A stretch of 64,000 bases of DNA from assembly GCF_014695375.1 (NCBI RefSeq), contig NZ_JACJOG010000041.1:124001-188000 (forward strand), given 5' to 3'. A program made the translations under genes and the position numbers. Shown one piece after another: positions 24,994-32,609 of the stretch. Source of the DNA: Coleofasciculus sp. FACHB-T130 (lineage in GTDB: Bacteria; Cyanobacteriota; Cyanobacteriia; Cyanobacteriales; FACHB-T130). The notes below the pieces were generated by a model. It did not search any database, had not been told where the DNA came from, and worked only from the letters and a program-made list of their open reading frames with translations. Position 1 is the stretch's first letter; the number at the start of each line of letters is the position of its first letter.

Positions 24994-26655
24994 TTAGTTT
25001 CGCCAGCGTGCCCGATAGCTTCGCGCATCAAGATGACACAGGTTCGGGAAGCTGGTGTAACGACCCAAACCACCGGGCCACCAAGGGTCGAGAGACCAGT
25101 AAAGTTGATCGCCAGAAAGACCTTCGCAGAGAAAGTCTATCGCATCTCCAACAATATGACGGCTGTATCTTGCCCCGCCAACGGCACGATTGATCGCTGG
25201 AGGTCGATACCAGCTAGTGATGATGAAGGGTCGCCCAATGCGATCGCGTGCCCTTTGTGCGAGTCTCGCAATCCGGATCATGGCATCCAGCGTCGCCTGG
25301 TTCGGAGGCATCCGGGTGCCGCCGTGGGTAGCTTCTGCCCAGGTAAAGTTGCCATCCGGAACGATGGGGGCAGACAGCTGAATATTCCTTAGCGTCCACC
25401 TGTCGGGACGCTTGGCGACAGCGATTGGGACAGGCTTGGGTGCGGCGTCCGGAGAATCTTTCCGTGCCTGATTCATGCGTTTGAGATCCTCAAATAAGGA
25501 GCGAATGGCTTGATCTCTGGTTGCCAAATCGCGCCAAAGTTGAACCAGGCGGATTAAAGCTTCTCGTTGGTGGTCGATTTCTTTATATTCAATCGGCAGA
25601 CGCCGAACAAAATTCAGCAATTCTCGATCTAGCTGGGCGGCAAGACTCGATAACCTGGTGCGATCGCTTGTCGTGCCACTCAGCAGTAGAGGGTCGATTC
25701 CCAATGATGCCAGCGCGGAAGCGCGAGAGTCCAACTTTCGCCAGATCCGAACTAATTCAGTTAGCGCGTTGCGTTGGTTGCCTGAAGCTTGATAATACTG
25801 CGGAATGCGCTGGATAAAGGCAATCAGGGCCGGATCGACAATTTTAATCCCTGTATCGGCGGAGGTGTTGTTTTTCAAAGAAGCGATCGCAACTTCCCGC
25901 GATTCTAGCTGACGCCACAGCTGAGCTAGCCGCAGCAGGGCTTCTCGTTGATAGGGATAACCGGAGTAATTGGGAGAAATTCGTTGAATAAATTGCTTGA
26001 GAGGAACATCCATCTGGGACTCCTCGAAGTTATCGCCAATAACAGTGCCAGGAGACAGCAAAGACGCGATCGCGGCTTCTTCTGTATCCATCTGACGCCA
26101 CATCCGCACCACTTCCAGGGCAGCATCCCGTTGATGAGGCAAGCCAGTATAGTATTCTGGAACTCGCTCCACTAGGGTCAGTAGCGCCTTATCCAGGTAG
26201 GCAAGATTGTGGGGCAAGCCTTCCGCACTGAAATCGGTTTCGATGTCTTTTAGGTACGCTTGCAGTAACGCCTTGGCATCGCTGGCTTCCAACCGCGCTG
26301 CTGTCGGTTCGCTTGCTGGCGGTGCATAACCATCAGCCACAGCTTGAATAAAGCGATCGCTGTAGCGCCCTTTTTGTACGTCCCACAGATCCGCTCCTTT
26401 CCACCCCTGAGCGACCAGATTGTTACTTAAACTGCGGATAGTATTGGCAGCATATTGCACTTGTTTGGGAAAAGAATCCACCTCCTGTAGGGGAATGCGA
26501 TTCGCTGGGGAGATGCCCAGTCCCTTTTCTCCGTCCGAAAACTGCGGTGAAGATAGCACTTGATAAAGCGCTGCCAGAATCGGCTTGTGAATGCCAGTTC
26601 GTTCCGCTTCTAAGAGGTAGTAGTAATTGCGCTGGTCTGGTGTCAGTGTTGGCAT
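24994..26655 (-). CDS. M15_3-type peptidase with four-fold internal repeat
   Basis: 553 residues. The N-terminal domain (1-115) contains ERTGIHKPILAAL and GLGISPANRI and looks like a cyanobacterial lysozyme-like domain, which is inference. Residues about 150-390 hold four copies of a helical unit of roughly 48 residues with consensus L..FI.RIP.YY....QR.AL..LVR.WR.L.SR..AIASL, spaced 60-75 residues apart. The C-terminal domain (about 425-553) is M15_3/VanY-like: SWYRPPAINRAVGGARYSRH, then HIVGDAIDF (metal ligands His and Asp) and HLDAR (last His). It should cleave peptidoglycan stem peptides. No signal peptide is visible. Related in C-terminal fold to the gene at 13994. Confidence 0.8.
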   Translation of the reverse strand: MPTLTPDQRNYYYLLEAERTGIHKPILAALYQVLSSPQFSDGEKGLGISPANRIPLQEVDSFPKQVQYAANTIRSLSNNLVAQGWKGADLWDVQKGRYSDRFIQAVADGYAPPASEPTAARLEASDAKALLQAYLKDIETDFSAEGLPHNLAYLDKALLTLVERVPEYYTGLPHQRDAALEVVRMWRQMDTEEAAIASLLSPGTVIGDNFEESQMDVPLKQFIQRISPNYSGYPYQREALLRLAQLWRQLESREVAIASLKNNTSADTGIKIVDPALIAFIQRIPQYYQASGNQRNALTELVRIWRKLDSRASALASLGIDPLLLSGTTSDRTRLSSLAAQLDRELLNFVRRLPIEYKEIDHQREALIRLVQLWRDLATRDQAIRSLFEDLKRMNQARKDSPDAAPKPVPIAVAKRPDRWTLRNIQLSAPIVPDGNFTWAEATHGGTRMPPNQATLDAMIRIARLAQRARDRIGRPFIITSWYRPPAINRAVGGARYSRHIVGDAIDFLCEGLSGDQLYWSLDPWWPGGLGRYTSFPNLCHLDARSYRARWRN

Positions 26656-26824
26656 AGCCAGTTTTGATAACCCACTTAACCACTCTATGACTTTGGCACC
26701 CGTTCCGAAGCTTTTCCAGAGTGATTCCTAGAATAAATATCAATCAGTGCGATCGCTACCTAAACGGCACGGTAACGCCCCAAGCGTCCGCTTTTCGGAC
26801 AGAGAAGCCAGAAAATCTAGCTTT

Positions 26825-26989
26825 CTCCCCTATAAGGCTACGGTGTACACACAAGTCGGCAGACCTCTCCCCAAACCCATCTCCGACACGGAGAGGGGCT
26901 TTGAATACTGCTCCCCTTCCCTACGAAGGAAGGGGTTGGGGGTTAGGTCTGAGAGCGCTTTGTCCGTACACCGTAGCCTTATAGGGGGA
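26825..26989. mobile_element. MITE-like nested palindromic element
   Basis: About 165 bp bounded by nearly perfect inverted repeats: CTCCCCTATAAGGCTACGGT... on the left (26825-26848) and its reverse complement with one extra G on the right (26965-26989). Inside lie AGACCTCTCCCC (from 26870) and its partner ending AGGTCT (to about 26950), so palindromes are nested. There is no ORF and no clear target duplication. It fills the 389-bp gap between the M15 and retropepsin genes. Confidence 0.65.
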
Positions 26990-27044
26990 GGGGTAGGAAG
27001 AGGTCAAAATCCACTGTAACCAATTGAAAATCGCGCTCTTTACT

Positions 27045-27947
27045 TTAGCGCTGGCGACGAAACTCCACCACATCTTTTTTAATGGTGATGTCATAGCCGT
27101 CATAGAAGTCATGTCCTAGCAGTCCAATGTCCAAGTCGGGTTGTCCGATTCCAACCAACACATCTTTGACGAGATTTCCACCCAGTTGAATCGAATTAAC
27201 AAACCCAAAGTATATTCCAGCTACTCCATTCGCCGTCTTCACGTTCGCCATTCCTACAGGTTTCACCTTTAGGTCATAAGCCATCTGTCGGGTGATCAAC
27301 GTTTTACTTGCCCCTGTATCCAGAAACATTTCATATTTCTTTTTGCCATCAAATGTCACGTCAACAACAGGAATCGTGTCCCCTTGTCGGCGTTTGATGG
27401 GAACCGTGAAAAAGGGTTTGTTAACGATTGCAGGTCCAATGGGTTTGGGCTTGGGCGGAGGAGCCGCTTGTTTCTGAGCCGAGGCTAGAAAGCGCTGGTA
27501 TTGAGGCAGCTTCTTTTGAGCGATCGCATGGTTGCGGCTAGAAGTTGGCACAGCTTTCATTAATTCAATTGCCTCTTGCCACCGGCTGGCAACTAATTGC
27601 CAATCATCTCGGCTTTTGGCAGATTCACTAATCGCGATCGCGCCAAGGGCAGTATCAATCGCTTCGTTATAAGTGTCAGGGCCAGTCTTAATCGGTTGGT
27701 TAACGGGTGTTTTTTTAGTCGCCGTTGATGCTTTTGGCTTAGCTGTTGAGGCAGATTTAGCCGGTTGAGTCGCAGCAGAACTGGCAACAGCCGCCACGGG
27801 ACTTGCGCTAGCAGCAGGCTTTGCTGGGGCTGAGGCGGCTGGTGGGCTAGGAGGGCTTGCTGCATCGTTATTACAGCCAAGAACCCCAAACGCCAGGGAG
27901 CTGGATAGAACAATCAGGGTGGTACGGCTTTGAGAGGGTTTCCACAT
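27045..27947 (-). CDS. Retropepsin-like aspartic protease lipoprotein
   Basis: 300 residues from the ATG at 27947, chosen over a GTG at 27992 because the protein then opens with a lipoprotein signal (LIVLSSSLAFGVLGC, Cys near 25). A Pro/Ala/Lys linker and a helical segment (about 100-160) precede a clan AA aspartic protease domain: YEMFLDTGASKTLI holds the catalytic Asp in the DTGAS signature, and IGLLGHDFYDGYDI the later hydrophobic-Gly motif. Such single-domain proteases dimerise to form the active site. Likely anchored at the outer face of the inner membrane; substrate unknown. Confidence 0.8.
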   Translation of the reverse strand: MWKPSQSRTTLIVLSSSLAFGVLGCNNDAASPPSPPAASAPAKPAASASPVAAVASSAATQPAKSASTAKPKASTATKKTPVNQPIKTGPDTYNEAIDTALGAIAISESAKSRDDWQLVASRWQEAIELMKAVPTSSRNHAIAQKKLPQYQRFLASAQKQAAPPPKPKPIGPAIVNKPFFTVPIKRRQGDTIPVVDVTFDGKKKYEMFLDTGASKTLITRQMAYDLKVKPVGMANVKTANGVAGIYFGFVNSIQLGGNLVKDVLVGIGQPDLDIGLLGHDFYDGYDITIKKDVVEFRRQR

Positions 27948-28017
27948 GATTAATCGCCCGATCTTATAAGCAATTGATTTTGGAGAGGACACGGCTTTTC
28001 TGGCAAGACGGGTCTTA

Positions 28018-28227
28018 CTACACCCTAAGGTAAGATTTTTCCGCAGATTTTTCCGGATTTAACCAGTTTCTTTTTGTTGAATGACTGTTTAACCTGTCAA
28101 TTGCGATCGCTTCCCGGAAACTCTCCATGCCAGAAGGAGCCGATTGGTTGCCCCGACTTGCCGTAGTTGCGAACCCGTTCAAGCCAGTCCCTCCATCAAG
28201 GGCTGCATCAAAGTGTATTTGTTCCAT
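28018..28227 (-). CDS. Possible small ORF upstream of the retropepsin gene
   Basis: A 69-codon frame from an ATG at 28227 in the 407-bp gap between the retropepsin gene (minus) and desB (plus). It has fairly balanced composition and contains one HIP1 octamer. No recognisable domain and no good ribosome binding site. It may be real or a chance frame; the rest of the gap shows nothing else. Confidence 0.2.
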   Translation of the reverse strand: MEQIHFDAALDGGTGLNGFATTASRGNQSAPSGMESFREAIAIDRLNSHSTKRNWLNPEKSAEKSYLRV

Positions 28228-28354
28228 ACCATACTAAATGCTACATGAGCAACCGCATTTTCCACAGAATAGATTTTGTAGGTAAACAACAGCCATACTC
28301 TTGACTAATCGGTCTTTATAGCGTTAATTGCACTGATGGCGCGGCTGTAGAATA

Positions 28355-29479
28355 ATGCCTTTTGGTCTACAGTTACGTAAAATTGGAAACTTTGTGCAAT
28401 CTAAGCTCATAGAGTTAAATAATCCTGTCGAAGAAGAATTATATTTGGGTGACTCAGAACCCCCCTTTACCCTTCAAGACTTGAAAGCCGCCATTCCCCC
28501 AGAGTGCTTTGTGCCCTCCACCAAGCGATCGCTGTTTTATTTTCTAGTGGATGTAGGGATAATCGGCATCCTCTACGCGATCGCTAGCTACCTGGATTCC
28601 TGGTGGTTTTGGCCTGTATTTTGGTTGGCGCAGGGAACGATGTTCTGGGCGTTGTTTGTCGTCGGACACGACTGCGGTCACGGTTCTTTTTCCAGAAAAA
28701 AATGGGTAAATAACCTGATTGGGCATTTGGCACACATTCCCATCCTCGTGCCGTATCATGGGTGGCGTATCAGCCACCGAACTCACCACAAAAATACCGG
28801 CAACATTGACACGGATGAAAGCTGGTATCCCGTTACAGAAAGCCAGTATCGGGAGATGCCCGCGTATGAAAAATTTGTCCGCTTTAATGCCTTAGCCTTA
28901 CTGGTGGCTTATCCGTTGTACTTGTTTAAAGGGACTCCTGGAAAGCCTGGCTCTCATTTTCTCCCCAGTAACCCTGTGTTTCGACCCTCAGAAAAATGGG
29001 ATGTCATCACTAGCGCAACCCTCTGGACGCTGATGCTGGGTTGCTTAGGCTGGTTAACTTATCAGTGGGGCTGGATGTGGCTGGTCAAATACTATGTAGG
29101 CCCCTACGAGGTTTTTGTCGTCTGGCTGGCATTGGTAACATTTCTGCACCATACCGACCCGGATATTCCTTGGTATCGTGGGAAAGACTGGTATTTTCTC
29201 AAGGGTGCTTTATCTACGATTGACCACGATTATGGGTTTATCAATAATATTCACCATAATATTGGCACCCATGTAGCTCATCACATATTCCTTAGCATTC
29301 CTCACTACCACCTGAAGACAGCGACTGAGGCGATTAAACCCATTTTGGGTAATTACTACCGAAAATCCAATCGGTCAGTTTTCCAAGCCTTCCTACGCTC
29401 TAACCCTTCCTGTCATTTTGTAACGGATACAGGGGCGAAGGTTTACTACAAATCTAAAAAAGAACTCCAAAAAGACTAA
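28355..29479 (+). CDS. desB: Acyl-lipid omega-3 (delta-15) desaturase
   Basis: 374 residues. Three His boxes of the membrane di-iron desaturases are present: GHDCGHGSF (near 105), HRTHH (near 142) and HVAHH (near 306). The stretches FLHHTDPDIPWYRGKDWYFL and STIDHDYGFINNIHHNIGTH are those of DesB-type omega-3 desaturases rather than DesA (delta-12). Two pairs of membrane segments surround the boxes. The enzyme uses ferredoxin and O2 to add the omega-3 double bond to glycerolipid acyl chains, typically induced in the cold. A strong hairpin follows the stop codon. Confidence 0.92.
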   Translation: MPFGLQLRKIGNFVQSKLIELNNPVEEELYLGDSEPPFTLQDLKAAIPPECFVPSTKRSLFYFLVDVGIIGILYAIASYLDSWWFWPVFWLAQGTMFWALFVVGHDCGHGSFSRKKWVNNLIGHLAHIPILVPYHGWRISHRTHHKNTGNIDTDESWYPVTESQYREMPAYEKFVRFNALALLVAYPLYLFKGTPGKPGSHFLPSNPVFRPSEKWDVITSATLWTLMLGCLGWLTYQWGWMWLVKYYVGPYEVFVVWLALVTFLHHTDPDIPWYRGKDWYFLKGALSTIDHDYGFINNIHHNIGTHVAHHIFLSIPHYHLKTATEAIKPILGNYYRKSNRSVFQAFLRSNPSCHFVTDTGAKVYYKSKKELQKD

Positions 29480-29498
29480 TACAGTCATTTCCTGAGTT

Positions 29499-29532
29499 CA
29501 AGTAGAGGCGCAAAGTTTTGCGCCTCTACTTG
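29499..29532 (+). terminator. Strong hairpin after desB
   Basis: Arms CAAGTAGAGGCGCAAA (29499-29514) and TTTGCGCCTCTACTTG (29517-29532) are perfect complements with a 2-nt centre, 20 bp after the desB stop, followed by ATTAAAATTTT. It probably ends desB transcription and may derive from the same palindrome family as 13927-13952. Confidence 0.65.
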
Positions 29533-29707
29533 ATTAAAATTTTGATGGTTTGATTCCAAACACGCTCAACCCTTGCCTCTCTGTTCAATGAACCCTTCCG
29601 GGCAAGCCTGACAGACTGCGACCCCCATTAACCAGGAATATTCAGATAAAAGTGGAGAGCGAATTAAAACTGTAAACTTATGTTAAGTTCAGTTTTCGCT
29701 TTTCATC

Positions 29708-30262
29708 ATGAATTCTCGTCGCATCTTCCTCAAGACTCTATTGGCAAGTTTTTTCGCCCTCATCACCTGGTTGAGCATTACACCATCAGCTGCTGCGCTC
29801 GGCGGCAAGCTGCCTACTGTAAATCAATCGGCTCCAGAGTTTACCCTGCCAACGAATACCGGCGATGGCGAAGTCTCCCTGTCCGATTACCGGGGTCAAT
29901 GGGTGGTTCTCTACTTTTATCCCCAAGACTTCACCTCTGGTTGCACTCTAGAAGCCCGCAGATTTCAGCAAGACTTGCCGAAATACCTGGATAAAAATAC
30001 TCAAATTATTGGCGTCAGTGCTGATTCTGTTGATTCTCATGCCAAGTTCTGCGATTCAGAAAAGCTGAAGTTTCCACTGCTGGCTGATACAGATGGCAAG
30101 GTGAGCAAAGCTTACGGTTCTTGGATTGGATTTGTCTCGATGCGCCATACCTTCATTGTCGATCCACAGGGAGTGCTACGCGAGACATTTACAGGGATCA
30201 ATCCTGCAATTCACAGTAGCGAGGTTTTGGTACGTCTCAATGAATTGCAGGCAGCATCCTAA
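29708..30262 (+). CDS. Exported peroxiredoxin Q (BCP family)
   Basis: 184 residues. The N-terminus carries a Tat-type signal, SRRIFLK followed by a hydrophobic stretch to about residue 30, so the enzyme should be exported folded to the periplasm or thylakoid lumen. The peroxidatic Cys79 lies in YPQDFTSGCT. The residue five positions later is Arg, so the common CxxxxC resolving Cys is missing. The only other Cys in the mature protein, Cys115, is 36 residues away, the spacing of the alpha-3-type PrxQ. It reduces H2O2 and alkyl peroxides with thioredoxin. Monocistronic. Confidence 0.88.
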   Translation: MNSRRIFLKTLLASFFALITWLSITPSAAALGGKLPTVNQSAPEFTLPTNTGDGEVSLSDYRGQWVVLYFYPQDFTSGCTLEARRFQQDLPKYLDKNTQIIGVSADSVDSHAKFCDSEKLKFPLLADTDGKVSKAYGSWIGFVSMRHTFIVDPQGVLRETFTGINPAIHSSEVLVRLNELQAAS

Positions 30263-30411
30263 AGCGGCTAATGACTCAGCAAAGCCGTGAAAATCAACAT
30301 CGTTTGTGCAAGCTGATCATTGGTAATCGGCAATAACTTCTTGTCAGTATTCCCGATTGACTCATGCACATTCAAGAGGATTGCTAGATTAGCAAAAAAT
30401 ATAAATAACAA

Positions 30412-30445
30412 AATTCCTGATGGATGTTTGTCTCCACCAGGAATT
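30412..30445 (-). terminator. Terminator of the WGxxGxxG gene at 30511
   Basis: Arms AATTCCTGATGGA (30412-30424) and TCCACCAGGAATT (30433-30445) pair with one mismatch around 8 nt. On the minus strand the hairpin is followed by a T-rich stretch (TTGTTATTTATATTTTTTG). It separates convergent genes. Confidence 0.55.
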
Positions 30446-30510
30446 CTTAAAGTTGTTTCTAAAACGTAGTTGTCAATGTTACGTAACTACGGCGAAACTT
30501 GTGTTGTACT

Positions 30511-30831
30511 TTACCGACGATAAGTAGAAGAAGTGGCTTCATTTGGGTCGCGGTAAGCTACACGGTCGTCGTGTTTACGACCAGCTAAACCAGCTAAACC
30601 AGCTAAACCCAGCAGTCCTAACCAACCCCAATTAGAATCGCGATCGCCTTCATAATCGGCGTTGTTTACGCCTTGACTCGGAGCAGTGGTGGTGGTGTCG
30701 GGAGCTGTATTGGTGGTACCGGGAGCTGAACTATCGGTCTGGGCGGAAGCAGGTAGGGTCATGGGAACCAAAGCGACGCTAGCTGCAAGAACACCAGCAC
30801 TCACCAATTTGGACAAGTTTGAATTTTTCAT
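30511..30831 (-). CDS. WGxxGxxG family secreted protein, copy 1
   Basis: 106 residues, AGGAG 8 nt before the ATG. A Sec signal (MKNSNLSKLVSAGVLAASVA, cut after ASA near 31) leads to a Thr/Ala/Pro-rich spacer, then the hallmark hydrophobic segment WGWLGLLGLAGLAGLAGRK followed by an Arg and Lys-rich end. That layout (signal, spacer, Gly-rich membrane segment, basic tail) is the WGxxGxxG protein pattern and resembles sorting-signal proteins. Function unknown. Its paralog lies directly upstream on the same strand. Confidence 0.8.
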   Translation of the reverse strand: MKNSNLSKLVSAGVLAASVALVPMTLPASAQTDSSAPGTTNTAPDTTTTAPSQGVNNADYEGDRDSNWGWLGLLGLAGLAGLAGRKHDDRVAYRDPNEATSSTYRR

Positions 30832-30952
30832 GTTTAAATCTCCTGTTCTTATGTTTCCAATCGATGGATTTCCAACAGGACGACATCCAGCAAATTGGTT
30901 TTAAAAGTGACGGACAGACAATAAATGTCTATGAACAAGCTGTTAATCAGCT

Positions 30953-31261
30953 TTAGCGGCGATAAGTAGAGGAACCGACTTCGTTGGGGTCGCGGTAAGC
31001 GGTCGTTTCGTGATTCTTACGACCTGCAAGACCTGCCAAACCAGCTAAGCCCAACAATCCTAACCAACCCCAATCAAAACCGCGATCGCCTTCAGTATTT
31101 GTATTTGTATTGTCTACGCCTTGGCTAGGAGCTGTATTGGTGGTACCGGGAGATGTAGTCGTATCAGTCTGGGCAGAAGCAGGTAGGGTCATGGGAACCA
31201 GAGCGACGCTAGCTGCAAGAACACCAGCACTCATTAGTTTAGACAAGTTTGAATTTTTCAT
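30953..31261 (-). CDS. WGxxGxxG family secreted protein, copy 2
   Basis: 102 residues with GAGGAG before the ATG. The signal peptide and C-terminal segment are nearly the same as copy 1; the Thr/Asn-rich spacer differs (NTNTNTEGDRG). Both end in SSTYRR. The pair arose by tandem duplication: signal and tail are conserved while the middle drifts. 121 bp separate the genes and each has its own ribosome binding site. Confidence 0.8.
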   Translation of the reverse strand: MKNSNLSKLMSAGVLAASVALVPMTLPASAQTDTTTSPGTTNTAPSQGVDNTNTNTEGDRGFDWGWLGLLGLAGLAGLAGRKNHETTAYRDPNEVGSSTYRR

Positions 31262-31393
31262 GGGTGAATCTCCTCTTTTGTTACTCTTAATTTATACGAG
31301 TATCAAGAGAATCCAAATCCCTCTATAGCTGGAAACTCCTGCTTATGTTTGTTATCACTCAAGAGATAGAAAAAGCCTTTTACAGGAGATGAA

Positions 31394-31417
31394 TATATAC
31401 GGCTTTAGCCGTATATA
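31394..31417. repeat. Perfect hairpin between lpxD and the WGxxGxxG genes
   Basis: Arms TATATACGGC and GCCGTATATA with a TTTA loop, 15 bp after the lpxD stop on the minus strand. No T-run follows, so it is either a weak terminator or a dispersed palindrome. Confidence 0.5.
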
Positions 31418-31431
31418 CATTTCTGTAAATT

Positions 31432-32493
31432 TTATTTCTTGTCTCCTAGGTGTCGTTGTAGCTGCCTGAGAGTTTGATACATCTCTGGAAGACGATGGTA
31501 GATGGCTGCTGCTTTTAGGAATACTTTGTGGGGAATCGCTGGCACGCCAGTAACAATGGCACCAGGTTCAATATCATTGTGGATGCCTGCTTTGGCGGTC
31601 GCGATCGCGCCATCTCCAATATGTGCTTGATTGGCAATCCCTACTTGTCCGGCTAACAGCACGCGATTGCCAACAGTAACGCCGCCTGCCATCCCTACCT
31701 GTCCGGCTAAGGCGCAGTTAGAGCCTACCTTACAGCCGTGACCGATATGCACCAAGTTATCAATTTTGGTGTTGTGGGCAACGCGGGTTTCTCCCACAGC
31801 GGGGCGGTCAATGGTGCTATTGCAACCCACTTCAACGCCATCTTCCAGAACAGTGTAGCCAGACTGCTCCATTTTGAACCAGCCAGTCGGGGTGGGGACA
31901 AACCCAAAGCCTTCCGCACCGAGGACGGCACCGCTATGAATGACGCAATCTGCGCCGATCCGGGTGCGTTCGTGAATGGAACAATTAGCGTGTAATACCG
32001 TGCGATCGCCTATCTGCACGTTTGGATAGATGACTACATTCGGGTGAATGATGACAGCATTTCCAATCTCTGTACCCGCCTCAATGACTGCATGAGCGCC
32101 GATGTAAACATCTTGACCAATTTTGGCGTCGGGATGAATGACTGCGGTGGGATGGATTCCAGGCGCTGGACGGAAGGGTTTATAGAAAAGAGCGATCGCT
32201 GCGGCAAACATTAATCGCGGATCGGATACCGCAATCCAGGCAATTCCCCGCTCAGATGCTTGTGCTTGTAGCTTTTCATCCGGCGGTAAAATTAAGGCAC
32301 TGGCAAAGGTTTTTCCCACAAAAGCCGCAAATTTCGCGCCCTCTATGTAGCTGAGTGTGCCAATGGCAGCCTCATCGACGGGTGCTACTCCCGTAATTTC
32401 CGGGTTGCAATCTGTATTTGAGGTCAAACTATTGCAGGCGGCAGTAGTACCCAGTTTTTCGACAATTTCGTGAAATTTCATCGGCATATTCAT
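31432..32493 (-). CDS. lpxD: UDP-3-O-acylglucosamine N-acyltransferase
   Basis: 353 residues from the first ATG (32493); a TTG two codons earlier and ATGs at 32487 and 32481 are alternatives, with no decisive ribosome binding site. Residues 1-100 form the uridine-binding domain, and 105-310 a left-handed beta-helix of hexapeptide repeats (IGNAVIIHPNVVIYPNVQIG and similar). The catalytic His is in NLVHIGHGCKVG. The C-terminal helix carries the acyl-carrier contacts. It transfers a 3-hydroxyacyl chain from ACP to the 2-amino group of UDP-3-O-acylglucosamine in lipid A synthesis. Other lpx genes are not in the window. Confidence 0.93.
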   Translation of the reverse strand: MNMPMKFHEIVEKLGTTAACNSLTSNTDCNPEITGVAPVDEAAIGTLSYIEGAKFAAFVGKTFASALILPPDEKLQAQASERGIAWIAVSDPRLMFAAAIALFYKPFRPAPGIHPTAVIHPDAKIGQDVYIGAHAVIEAGTEIGNAVIIHPNVVIYPNVQIGDRTVLHANCSIHERTRIGADCVIHSGAVLGAEGFGFVPTPTGWFKMEQSGYTVLEDGVEVGCNSTIDRPAVGETRVAHNTKIDNLVHIGHGCKVGSNCALAGQVGMAGGVTVGNRVLLAGQVGIANQAHIGDGAIATAKAGIHNDIEPGAIVTGVPAIPHKVFLKAAAIYHRLPEMYQTLRQLQRHLGDKK

Positions 32494-32579
32494 GGACAAC
32501 TGTAAATGAATTGGCAGCTATACAAGAGATTCATCAAGTATTCGCACCGCCAAGACACAATTAAAAATTAAATTTTTGG

Positions 32580-32609
32580 GTTTTTAATTTTTAATTTTTA
32601 ATTTTTAAT
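32580..32609. repeat. TTTTTAA heptamer short tandem repeat
   Basis: About four head-to-tail copies of a TTAATTT-type heptamer overlap the last codons of the flavoprotein gene and the gap to lpxD. Heptamer repeats are typical of filamentous cyanobacteria. Similar AAAAATT runs lie at 48675-48688 and 49811-49842. Confidence 0.65.

Noticed and set aside
26825-26989. Full insertion sequence
   Set aside because: Inverted repeats are present but there is no transposase frame and no clear target duplication, so only a MITE-like label is supported.
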